DNA of 6,461 nt from Planctomycetota bacterium (GCA_030598065.1 JAUVQR010000088.1:1-6461); one strand, 5' to 3'; shown: positions 1-6,302, numbered from the stretch's first letter. Notes: generated from the sequence alone by a model not told the origin. Numbers and translations are program-made.

Positions 1-1112
1 GTAAACAGTAACCTTCCCACCATGTTATCCTTGTCTATAGCTTTGCATGTGGGTAGGTAGTGTTCAGCAAAATCTGCCTCGCCTATCCCATATAGCATAG
101 TGATGTGGGCGGCGGCCTTTCCAGTGAAATAGGCAGAGCCTATTCCGTCTTTGTATAGTCGGGTGCTGGCTGCATCTCCTACTATAACTATACGGTCTGT
201 GTAGGGCTTCTTGGCCGCTGAAATGGCCATTTTTGGGTAGCAGTAACAGAATTTATCGGGCAACTTCCAGCCTTTAGGTAGCATCCTTTGCACAACTGGG
301 TGTGTGACAAAGGCTTTTACTGTCTCTTTGTTGAGTTCCTTTCCGATGAGGCTGATGGTGGCATAGTTGTTCTTAGGGATTACAACAGAGAATTTTACCC
401 CTGGCACATTTAAAAGGAAATAGTGTATTGCATTCCCAAAATGTTTGCTTACCCATTCTTTGCCCAGTTCCATTTCTGCCTGCATGCACCTTGTGGTGTC
501 AGGTGGGCTGTAGCCAAAGCCCAGACCTTTAAATTTCTCCACGGTGTGCGCGTTTACACCGAATGCCCCCACCAGTAGGTCAGGCTTCATTACAGGTTGT
601 TTTCTGGAATACAGTGTAGGTTTGTCACCAACGAGCTTTATTTCATCTATTACGGTATGTTCTATGGAGGCCCCCTCTTCAAATGCCTTTTGGAGCATGA
701 ATTCATCAAAGCTCACTATTCCTTTTCCACAGCTGCCCCTTGGCCCACCGCCGCGATATGTGGTGGCTATGCCCTTTTGTTGAAGACGGGGGGATTTTAC
801 GTACACTTCCCCCTCTGTGGTATGGAAGCACCACGTGTCTATACTGCGCTGTACAATATTGGTTGGGATATTTATACCGTCTATGGCCAGATGCTGTATC
901 ATGGCTTCGGAAATTACTCCGGCGCACATGTTGCAGCCTGGAGGGCCCTGGTGGGTAAAGGTCTTGCGGTCAAATATTTTTAAATGTATTTTCTTACCCA
1001 GGTCCTTGGCCAGTTTGAGTGCATATATGCTAAAGAAGGACCCGGCTGGACCGCCCCCGATTACCGCAATCTCGGCCCCATCTGGCAGAGGCATGGTAGA
1101 ATTTGAGCCCAT
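1..1112 (-). CDS. FAD-dependent oxidoreductase, geranylgeranyl reductase-like (COG0644-type), C-terminus cut off
   Basis: Reading the minus strand from ATG at 1112 gives 370 codons with no stop before the window edge, so the 3' end is missing. The N-terminus holds a Rossmann FAD-binding loop, IAVIGGGPAGS (residues 15-25), followed by an acidic strand end IFD at 46-48. A Cys-rich turn, GCNMCAGVIS (59-68), lies where geranylgeranyl reductases have their CGG/CAG motif. DLLVGAFGVNAHT (178-190) matches the usual second flavin motif, and IVIVGDAAS (308-316) with KDGIGSAYFTGKAAA (321-335) is the family's GD motif that holds the FAD ribose. Relatives are cytoplasmic or membrane-associated flavoproteins that hydrogenate isoprenoid or lipid double bonds or act as halogenase/hydroxylase-type enzymes; the substrate here is unknown. 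The start at 1112 is preferred because AGGGGG lies about 10 bases upstream; ATG at 1094 is an in-frame alternative. It is transcribed away from the TPR gene. The fold is secure, the exact function is not. Confidence 0.85.
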   Translation of the reverse strand, partial: MGSNSTMPLPDGAEIAVIGGGPAGSFFSIYALKLAKDLGKKIHLKIFDRKTFTHQGPPGCNMCAGVISEAMIQHLAIDGINIPTNIVQRSIDTWCFHTTEGEVYVKSPRLQQKGIATTYRGGGPRGSCGKGIVSFDEFMLQKAFEEGASIEHTVIDEIKLVGDKPTLYSRKQPVMKPDLLVGAFGVNAHTVEKFKGLGFGYSPPDTTRCMQAEMELGKEWVSKHFGNAIHYFLLNVPGVKFSVVIPKNNYATISLIGKELNKETVKAFVTHPVVQRMLPKGWKLPDKFCYCYPKMAISAAKKPYTDRIVIVGDAASTRLYKDGIGSAYFTGKAAAHITMLYGIGEADFAEHYLPTCKAIDKDNMVGRLLF

Positions 1113-1147
1113 ACCTTGTTTGCCCCCTACTGCTTACAAATAAAGAT

Positions 1148-1199
1148 TGGTAGCGGCGATTGTACTTGAGCCTGTGACCTGCGGCTTATGAGTCCGCTG
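1148..1199 (-). pseudogene. Decayed 3' half of a tRNA with CAU anticodon (Met/Ile2-type)
   Basis: On the minus strand the 52 bases from 1199 down to 1148 read like the 3' half of a tRNA. They start with the 5' side of an anticodon stem (GCGGA), then the loop CTCATAA with anticodon CAT at 1188-1190, then GCCGC, a variable region AGGTC, a T-arm start ACAGG and loop CTCAAGT, and an acceptor 3' strand CGCCGCTA followed by CCA at 1148-1150. It cannot be a working tRNA. The D arm and 5' acceptor strand are absent upstream, the T-loop has C where T is expected, and the T-stem 3' side reads ACAAT instead of a partner for ACAGG. A 3'-half remnant is what integration of an island into a tRNA gene leaves at one border, but no integrase is in the window. 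The resemblance is clear to the eye; its origin is inference. Confidence 0.5.
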
Positions 1200-1253
1200 A
1201 GAACAAGTTACTGCGTTTCATGTCTAGTGTCAAGTGGTTGATTCTATTAGGGG

Positions 1254-1278
1254 TTGTGGGGAGTGACCCTCCCCACAA
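1254..1278. repeat. Perfect 10-bp inverted repeat (hairpin) with 5-base loop
   Basis: TTGTGGGGAG (1254-1263) and CTCCCCACAA (1269-1278) are exact reverse complements around TGACC. On the plus strand the stem is followed by TTCTTGTCT, which is too broken to be a good terminator U-tract. On the minus strand it is followed by CCCCTA. No gene ends next to it, so it is more likely a protein site or an RNA structure than a terminator of a visible gene. Confidence 0.7.
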
Positions 1279-1282
1279 TTCT

Positions 1283-1387
1283 TGTCTATTACAGGGTGTT
1301 ACAGTGTGTTTACTATATAGTTACCATATAGTAAAAGGAAGGCAAAATATACTCTCTACATGACCCTGTCTATTTGAGGGTGGTTAC
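1283..1387. repeat. Direct repeat pair, 20 bp, 84 bp apart
   Basis: Bases 1283-1302 and 1367-1387 share the pattern TGTCTATT, two variable bases, AGGGTG, then TTAC. The second copy has one extra G before TTAC. Apart from that gap, 18 of 20 positions agree. The offset of 84 bp equals eight turns at 10.5 bp per turn. Each copy ends in one of the TTAC units of the neighbouring array, so the pair looks like a duplicated module rather than chance. Confidence 0.6.
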
Positions 1388-1394
1388 TTTATAG
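1289..1394. promoter_or_regulatory. Helically phased TTAC repeat array, candidate operator
   Basis: Four adjacent units begin at 1289 (TTACAGGGTG), 1299 (TTACAGTGTG plus T), 1310 (TTACTATATAG) and 1321 (TTACCATATAG), with steps of 10, 11 and 11 bp. A fifth, TTACTTTATAG, starts at 1384, 63 bp after the fourth, or six turns at 10.5 bp. Two overlapping symmetries add to this: ACTATATAGT (1312-1321) is a perfect palindrome, and TTTACTATA (1309-1317) pairs with TATAGTAAA (1327-1335). The array is about 200 bp from the oxidoreductase start and 280 bp from the TPR start. Same-face spacing is typical of cooperative binding sites. The binding protein is unknown and the regulatory role is inferred. Confidence 0.4.
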
Positions 1395-1425
1395 TGGGCA
1401 GGGTACCACCACAAGACCCCTATTC

Positions 1426-1483
1426 CAGCACCCTTAAATTCCCCGGAAGGGGTCTAGATAGCCTTGGGGCATTTAAGGTGCTG
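1426..1483. repeat. Long imperfect palindrome, about 21 bp of pairing over 58 bp
   Basis: The outer arms are CAGCACCCTTAAAT (1426-1439) and ATTTAAGGTGCTG (1471-1483), fully paired over 13 bp apart from one extra C on the left. After one mismatch, CCCC (1441-1444) pairs with GGGG (1466-1469), and AAGG (1447-1450) can pair with CCTT (1462-1465), leaving a loop around TCTAGA. Alternatively CCCC-GGAA-GGGG (1441-1452) forms its own small hairpin with a GNRA-type loop. The right arm's GTGCT (1478-1482) can instead pair with AGCAC (1496-1500). This could be a structured RNA leader, a protein site or a miniature mobile remnant. No flanking target duplication was found by eye. Confidence 0.55.
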
Positions 1484-1558
1484 AAAACACGGTGTAGCAC
1501 AGGGATTTTAGCCTCAGAGTGGGAGTTAGAGGGGATACCTGACCCGTTTCTATTATCC

Positions 1559-1587
1559 TTGACAACCCTTCCTGCTAGTAGTAACTT
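1559..1587 (+). promoter_or_regulatory. Possible sigma-70-type promoter for the TPR gene
   Basis: TTGACA at 1559-1564 is a perfect -35 box. After 17 bases the hexamer is TAACTT (1582-1587), a poor -10 match. Transcription would begin near 1594 and leave a leader of under 20 bases before the ATG at 1612, with GGGG at 1601-1604 as a modest ribosome binding site. It is credible by position, weak by -10 quality. If real, the palindrome and TTAC array lie upstream of the transcript. Confidence 0.3.
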
Positions 1588-1611
1588 TCTGCAATAAGAT
1601 GGGGCAAGAAA

Positions 1612-2670
1612 ATGAGCAATAAAAGCTCAAAGAGTAATCCACCAACATTCTGCAGGATTCTATTCTTTATCCTCTGCATTAGTGTTGTGTCTTTCCCGTT
1701 CCTATCAGGTGTAAGCCATGCCGATATATCTAGTGAAGAAAAAAAGCCTGAGCAAATCTCCACTCCAACAGAGGAAGATGTAAACCCTGAGGCTCTACAC
1801 CATTTTTCCTTGGGTGTTTCCTTTGCTGACGAGGGTAAGCTCGATTTAGCAATAAAAGAATTTCAAGAAGCCATAAAACTAAAGCCTGATTATGCAGACG
1901 CACACTTTAAGCTTGGTGCGATGTACGGCAAGAAGGGTCTGTATGATTTGGAAATAGAACAGTATGCGGAGGGTGTACGGCTAAAGCCTGATTATGCATT
2001 AGCACATTACAAGCTTGGTGAGGCGTATGGGAAGAAGGGCTTCTACGACCAGGCAATAAACTTGTACGACCGGGCAATAAAACAGTTTGACGAGGCGATA
2101 CGGCTAAAGCCTGGTTATGCGTTGGCGTACCTTAACCTTGGTATGCTGTATAGCTGGAAGGGCCAGTATGACCGGGCAATAGAACAGTATGAGAAGGGAA
2201 TACGGCTAAAGCCTGATTATGCGTTGGCACGCTATAACCTTGGTGTGGTTTATGACAAGAAGGGTTCCTACGACCAGGCAATAAAACAGTTTAAGGAGGC
2301 GATACGGCTAAAAGATGATTATGCATTGGCACACTTTAAGCTCGGTAGGGTATATGCCGATAGGGGCTTGTATGACCTGGCAAGAAAGCATGTTGAGCAG
2401 GCACTACTAATTGAGCCTGATTTTGTGAAGGCGGACAAAGAATTAGATTGGCTGTATTTATTGACTAGTGGCCAAATCATACCCCAAAGCCAGTATACCA
2501 TGCCTACAATCCAGCCAACCGGTGGGAAAGTTTATCACTTGATGAATTCCAGGGAATTCCATAGACCTAGTTGTAGTATTATAGGAAGCGAAACAAACCT
2601 TGGGGAGTTTATCTCACGAAATGAAGCTCTTACGTCTGGTGCCATACCATGTAAATTGTGTAACCCTTAA
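1612..2670 (+). CDS. Exported six-TPR protein with C-terminal Ada-like Cys/His metal-binding motif
   Basis: This is a 352-residue protein. Residues 1-37 are a typical signal peptide: polar, Lys/Arg-containing start, hydrophobic core around 16-34, and a likely cut after SHA (35-37). There is no lipobox. A short acidic linker (38-59) leads into six TPR units at about 60-93, 94-127, 128-168, 169-202, 203-236 and 237-270, each ending in a KLKPD/RLKPD-like turn. Unit 3 has 41 residues because of a seven-residue duplication. The tail (about 304-352) carries H317-x3-C321 and, 26 residues later, C347-x2-C350 before NP. With RNEALTSG between them, this resembles the HxPxC...PCxxC module that is often annotated as an Ada-type metal-binding domain in exported proteins. 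The likely role is periplasmic or secreted scaffolding through protein-protein contacts; partner and metal are unknown. GGGG at 1601-1604 serves as ribosome binding site. No clear terminator follows the stop. Confidence 0.85.
   Translation: MSNKSSKSNPPTFCRILFFILCISVVSFPFLSGVSHADISSEEKKPEQISTPTEEDVNPEALHHFSLGVSFADEGKLDLAIKEFQEAIKLKPDYADAHFKLGAMYGKKGLYDLEIEQYAEGVRLKPDYALAHYKLGEAYGKKGFYDQAINLYDRAIKQFDEAIRLKPGYALAYLNLGMLYSWKGQYDRAIEQYEKGIRLKPDYALARYNLGVVYDKKGSYDQAIKQFKEAIRLKDDYALAHFKLGRVYADRGLYDLARKHVEQALLIEPDFVKADKELDWLYLLTSGQIIPQSQYTMPTIQPTGGKVYHLMNSREFHRPSCSIIGSETNLGEFISRNEALTSGAIPCKLCNP
1891..2421 (+). repeat. Near-identical 102-bp DNA repeats encoding TPR units 2-6
   Basis: The phrase CGGCTAAAG recurs at the same point of successive units, with CTAAAG starting at 1981, 2104, 2206 and 2308. 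The steps are 123, 102 and 102 bp; the long step equals one 34-codon unit plus 21 bp. The extra 21 bp is itself a tandem copy: 2044-2064 and 2065-2085 both begin TACGACC, continue GGCAATAAA with one earlier change, and differ at only four positions overall. It encodes YDQAINL followed by YDRAIKQ (residues 145-158). DNA-level similarity between units, not only protein-level, points to recent unit expansion or gene conversion. Confidence 0.75.
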
Positions 2671-3021
2671 GAAACAAAGAGAATAAATATTCAGGGTAGG
2701 GATGCGGAGCCACACCCAATGAGGCTACTTCTCCACACCCTTCTCCATCGCTTCACCGTCTACTGAACCCTCAACGTTGTGCCTCTCCCCGTGCTAGAAA
2801 GTGGCTAAAGTATAGCCCCATTGCGAGGACTATGATATACTGTGACCTGCCCCCCTCAGACGAGGGCAGGCTTGAGGCCGTGCGCCTTTTGGATGGACAC
2901 CAGGTGGGCACCCAGGCTGAAAACCCAAATACCCGCAACACACAAGGCATTATACCGTTTGGAGTTAAAGGAACACGTGGAGGTAATACAAGTGTCAAGG
3001 AATTACGCGTTTAAACGGGTT
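2671..3021. other. Convergent intergenic region, 351 bp, with possible degenerate transposase remnant
   Basis: The region lies between the stop codons of the TPR gene (plus) and carB (minus). No open frame in it has a ribosome binding site plus recognisable full domain. On the minus strand, 2771-2998 is open and contains SQYIIVLAMGLYFSHFLARG (encoded around 2790-2850). This recalls the YFVLAMALF segment near the N-terminus of IS4-type transposases, but the frame stops soon after and nothing of the catalytic domain follows. On the plus strand, 2700-3014 is also free of stops, with no family I recognise. Neither is called as a gene. A GC-rich hairpin is listed separately. Confidence 0.6.
2846..2870. 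repeat. GC-rich hairpin in the TPR/carB intergenic region
   Basis: CCTGCCCCCCTC (2846-2857) pairs with GAGGGCAGG (2862-2870) around the loop AGAC. All nine right-arm bases pair and three extra C residues bulge on the left. No T-run follows on either strand, so an intrinsic terminator is not supported. It sits between two converging genes and could still slow or protect transcript ends. Confidence 0.45.
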
Positions 3022-6000
3022 CTACCGCGTTTTCTCAAGGTCTTCGTAGTACGCCTGAATAGATTTCGCCTCAAGGGATTCCTTCAGCATGGCCTCTATG
3101 CCCCTTGTGGCGGCGGTTGCCCCTGAGAGGGTGGTAAAGTAGGGGATATGGTATACCAGTGAGGTCCGGCGTATGGAGTATGAGTCCTTCTCCGCAACGT
3201 TCCCTTCAGTGGTGTTTATTACCAGTTGTATCTCGCCCTTTTTCAGATAATCCACCACGTTCGGGCTGCCCTCTATGACCTTTAGCACGTCTTTTACCGG
3301 TATTCCGGCCTGGGCTATCGCGCTGGCCGTGCCCTTTGTTGCCATGATGCGCAGGCCCAGCCCGTTCAAGGTCTTGGCTATGTCCACGGCGCGGGACTTG
3401 TCCCTGTTCTTGACGCTGATAAAGACGGTTCCGGCGGTAGGCAGGCAGCCGTCCTGCCCCATCTGGCTCTTCGCGTATGCCCGGCCGAAGTCCTTGTCCA
3501 GCCCCATGACCTCACCCGTCGACTTCATCTCAGGCCCCAGGATGGTGTCCACACCTGGAAATTTTAGAAAGGGCAGGACAGCCTCTTTGACGGCGGTGTA
3601 GGGGAATTTTCGCCGGGGCCGGGGTTGCAGGTCTATCTCCTTCAGCGTCACACCCATCAGGGCCCTGGTAGCCACCTTCGCAAGCGGGATTCCGATGGCC
3701 TTGCTGACAAAAGGCACCGTCCGGGATGCCCTGGGGTTTACCTCCAGCACGAACACCTCGTCGTCCTTAACCGCGTACTGTATGTTTATCAGGCCCTTTA
3801 CGTCCAGTTTGAGCGCAAGCAGTCTGGCCTGCCGCTCCAGCTCTTCCAGTATGTTCTCCTTGAGCGAATGAGGGGGTATGGCACAGGAGCTGTCACCCGA
3901 ATGGATGCCTGCGGCCTCTATGTGTTCCATAACCCCGCCGATAAACACGTCCTCTCCGTCAGCCACGGCGTCAACGTCAATCTCCACCGCATCCTCAAGG
4001 AATTTGTCCACCAGCACGGGATGGCTCGGCGACACCTCGGTCGCCCTGTGGATGTACTTCTCGATGGATTCCCTGTTAAATGCCACCTGCATGGCGCGGC
4101 CGCCCAGTATGTAAGACGGTCTCAACATGACCGGGTACCCGATGGATTCGGCTATCTCAATCGCCTCTTCCATCGAACGGGCGCAACCGTTTTCACATTG
4201 CTTCAGGCCCAGCTCTTCAATAAGCCGGGCGAACCTCTCCCGGTCTTCCGCGCGGTCTATGCTGTCCGGGGACGTTCCCAATATCTTGACGCCCTCTTTT
4301 TCCAGCGGGACAGCGAGCTTAAGCGGTGTCTGGCCGCCGAACTGTACTACCACCCCCAGGGGGTCTTCCTTTGCCACTATCTCTAGAGTATCTTCAAGTG
4401 TCAAGGGCTCGAAGTAGAGCCTGTCGGACGTGTCGTAGTCGGTGCTGACCGTCTCCGGGTTACAGTTGACCATTATGGTCTCATATCCCATCTCCCTGAG
4501 CGCCATAACAGAGTGCACGCAGCAGTAGTCGAACTCTATCCCCTGTCCGATACGGTTGGGCCCACTGCCGAGGATTATCACTTTTTTCTTGTCCGTGGGC
4601 TCCGACTCGCATTCCGTCTCATAGGTGGAATAGAGATAAGGGGTGTACGCCCTGAACTCCGCGGCACACGTGTCAACGCGCTTGAACACGGGTCTCAGAC
4701 CCTGCTTGTGCCTGAGCTTCCTGACCGATGACTCGTCAGAGTCGGTGAGCTGAGCGAGACGGTCGTCTGAGATGCCGGCGGCCTTCGCCTCACGCAGGGT
4801 CTCCGGGTCCGCGAGTCCCTCGGCGTTTACCCGCCGTTCAATATCCACGATTTCTTTTATATTGTGCAAGAACCACGGGTCTATACAGGTCAGCCCGTAC
4901 AGTTCGTCTATGCTGATGCCGGCCCTTAGACCTTCCGCCACGTACCAGAGCCTGTCCCACGTGGGCCCCGCGAGGTGCTTTACAATGGCCGACCTCTTTT
5001 GTTCGTCTGTCATGCCGCCGGGAAGTACGGGCACAAGCCCGGAGCGGTCTATCTCAAGCGACCTTATCGCCTTCCCCAGCGCTTCTTTAAAAGTACGGCC
5101 GATGGCCATCACCTCGCCCACAGACTTCATCTGTGTGGTCAGTCTTTCGTCGGCATCCGGGAATTTCTCAAAGTTGAACCTTGGATATTTGACCACGCAG
5201 TAGTCTATCGTCGGTTCAAAAGAGGCCGGGGTATAGCGCGTGATGTCGTTGGGTATTTCATCCAGGGAGTATCCCACGGCCAGCTTCGCCGCTATCTTTG
5301 CTATGGGGAAGCCGGTCGCCTTTGACGCGAGCGCCGAGCTACGCGACACCCTGGGGTTCATCTCTATGGCCAGTATCTCGCCCGTGTCCTGGCTCACCGC
5401 GAACTGTATGTTAGACCCGCCGGTGTCCACGCCTATCTCCCTGATAATCTTTATCGCGGCGTCCCTCAGATTCTGATACTCGCGGTCGGTCAGGGTCTGG
5501 GCGGGAGCCACTGTTATGCTGTCGCCGGTGTGAACCCCCATCGGGTCGAGGTTTTCGATGGAGCAGATGATTACGACGTTATCGTGGCCGTCCCTCATCA
5601 CCTCAAGCTCGTACTCCTTCCACCCCATCACCGAGCGTTCGATAAGTACCTCGTGCACGGGGCTCAGGTCAAGGGCGTACTCCATCAGCTCCCTGAGCTC
5701 TTCGGTGCTGGTCGCGACGTTGCCGCCCGTGCCGCCCAGTGTAAAGGATGGGCGTATTATCGCGGGGAAGCCTATGTGTCCGACGGCCTCAAGCGCCTCT
5801 TCCAGTGACTTCACGTAGTAGCTTTCCGGCACCCCGACGCCTATCCGCTTCATGGCCTCCTTAAAGAGATTGCGGTCCTCGGCCATCTTGATGGCGTCCA
5901 GCCCGGCACCTATCAGTTCAACACCATATTTCTCCAGCACACCGGATTCGGCCAGGTTTACCGCCAGGTTGAGGGCCGTCTGCCCTCCCAGGGTCGGCAG

Positions 6001-6258
6001 CAGCGCCTGAGGCCGTTCTTTTTTGATTATTTTTTCGAGCATCTCCGGCACCAGCGGCTCCAGGTAGGTGGCGTCCGCCAGCTCAGGGTCGGTCATGATG
6101 GTGGCAGGGTTTGAGTTGGCCAGCACTATCTTGAAGCCTTCTTCTCTCAATGCCTTACAGGCCTGCGTGCCGGAGTAGTCGAACTCGCACGCCTGGCCGA
6201 TAACAATCGGGCCGGAGCCTATTATCAGTATCTTCTCTATGTCGGTGCGCTTTGGCAT
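3022..6258 (-). CDS. carB: Carbamoyl phosphate synthetase large subunit
   Basis: At 1078 residues it is close to the 1073 of E. coli CarB. It makes carbamoyl phosphate from bicarbonate, two ATP and ammonia channelled from CarA, for pyrimidine and arginine synthesis in the cytoplasm. The two homologous synthetase halves are plain: IIGSGPIVIGQACEFDYSG near the N-terminus and ILGSGPNRIGQGIEFDYC from about 562. The first ATP-grasp has E299, N301 and R303 in EMNPR, at E. coli numbering. The second has E839 and N841 in EVNPR. Between them lies the oligomerisation domain (about 400-555). The C-terminal MGS-like allosteric domain (about 940-1078) keeps K954, T974, T977 and K993, the positions reported to contact IMP/UMP phosphate in E. 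coli, so nucleotide control is likely. The start at 6258 gives the standard MPKR N-terminus, although only a weak purine-rich site (AAAGAAAA) precedes it. It follows carA after 86 bp. Codons favour G/C endings more than the genes to its left. Confidence 0.98.
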   Translation of the reverse strand: MPKRTDIEKILIIGSGPIVIGQACEFDYSGTQACKALREEGFKIVLANSNPATIMTDPELADATYLEPLVPEMLEKIIKKERPQALLPTLGGQTALNLAVNLAESGVLEKYGVELIGAGLDAIKMAEDRNLFKEAMKRIGVGVPESYYVKSLEEALEAVGHIGFPAIIRPSFTLGGTGGNVATSTEELRELMEYALDLSPVHEVLIERSVMGWKEYELEVMRDGHDNVVIICSIENLDPMGVHTGDSITVAPAQTLTDREYQNLRDAAIKIIREIGVDTGGSNIQFAVSQDTGEILAIEMNPRVSRSSALASKATGFPIAKIAAKLAVGYSLDEIPNDITRYTPASFEPTIDYCVVKYPRFNFEKFPDADERLTTQMKSVGEVMAIGRTFKEALGKAIRSLEIDRSGLVPVLPGGMTDEQKRSAIVKHLAGPTWDRLWYVAEGLRAGISIDELYGLTCIDPWFLHNIKEIVDIERRVNAEGLADPETLREAKAAGISDDRLAQLTDSDESSVRKLRHKQGLRPVFKRVDTCAAEFRAYTPYLYSTYETECESEPTDKKKVIILGSGPNRIGQGIEFDYCCVHSVMALREMGYETIMVNCNPETVSTDYDTSDRLYFEPLTLEDTLEIVAKEDPLGVVVQFGGQTPLKLAVPLEKEGVKILGTSPDSIDRAEDRERFARLIEELGLKQCENGCARSMEEAIEIAESIGYPVMLRPSYILGGRAMQVAFNRESIEKYIHRATEVSPSHPVLVDKFLEDAVEIDVDAVADGEDVFIGGVMEHIEAAGIHSGDSSCAIPPHSLKENILEELERQARLLALKLDVKGLINIQYAVKDDEVFVLEVNPRASRTVPFVSKAIGIPLAKVATRALMGVTLKEIDLQPRPRRKFPYTAVKEAVLPFLKFPGVDTILGPEMKSTGEVMGLDKDFGRAYAKSQMGQDGCLPTAGTVFISVKNRDKSRAVDIAKTLNGLGLRIMATKGTASAIAQAGIPVKDVLKVIEGSPNVVDYLKKGEIQLVINTTEGNVAEKDSYSIRRTSLVYHIPYFTTLSGATAATRGIEAMLKESLEAKSIQAYYEDLEKTR

Positions 6259-6281
6259 TTTTCTTTTATTTTAATGTAGTG

Positions 6282-6297
6282 GTCGAGCTTGCTCGAC
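6282..6297. repeat. Short hairpin between carA and carB
   Basis: GTCGAGC (6282-6288) and GCTCGAC (6291-6297) are exact reverse complements with only TT between them, so in RNA the innermost pairs would open into a larger loop. It lies 24 bases upstream of the carB start codon and five bases from a stronger hairpin, and the two probably act as a pair. Confidence 0.6.
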
Positions 6298-6302
6298 TGG
6301 CT

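Larger units (their letters stand above)
1113..1611. other. Divergent intergenic region, 499 bp, rich in repeats
   Basis: This spacer separates the start codons of the oxidoreductase (minus) and the TPR gene (plus), so it must hold both promoters. I see no convincing protein gene. A 67-codon open frame at 1394-1597 has no recognisable domain and runs through the long palindrome. From left to right it contains a tRNA-like remnant, a perfect hairpin, phased TTAC units, a duplicated 20-bp module, a long imperfect palindrome and a TTGACA box; these are listed separately. Such density of symmetric elements suggests either a complex operator or a small mobile or non-coding element. Confidence 0.8.

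Noticed and set aside
544..983. Plus-strand open frames opposite the oxidoreductase
   Set aside because: They overlap the clear flavoprotein on the minus strand and show no domain or credible ribosome binding site.
1283..1394. CRISPR array or replication-origin iterons
   Set aside because: Units are only 10-11 bp, adjacent rather than separated by unique spacers, and there is no DnaA-box cluster, cas gene or initiator gene nearby.
1394..1597. 67-codon plus-strand open frame in the divergent spacer
   Set aside because: No recognisable family, it runs through the long palindrome, and its ATG lies inside the TTAC-repeat region without a convincing Shine-Dalgarno.
2993..2998. TTGACA on the minus strand downstream of carB
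   Set aside because: No -10-like hexamer at 16-18 bases and no intact gene downstream to serve.
2700..3014. Stop-free plus-strand frame of about 104 codons downstream of the TPR gene
   Set aside because: Pro/Ser/Arg-rich low-information translation, no family resemblance, no clear start signal.
3005..3020. Near-perfect palindrome around CGTTTAAACG just past the carB stop
   Set aside because: It is short, lacks a usable loop or U-tract and is compatible with chance; not enough for a terminator or a site call.
3625..4386. Long plus-strand open frame (253 codons) opposite carB
   Set aside because: It lies wholly antisense to the conserved carB coding sequence, has an Arg/His/Gln-rich shadow composition and no recognisable domain; G/C-ending codons in carB produce such frames.
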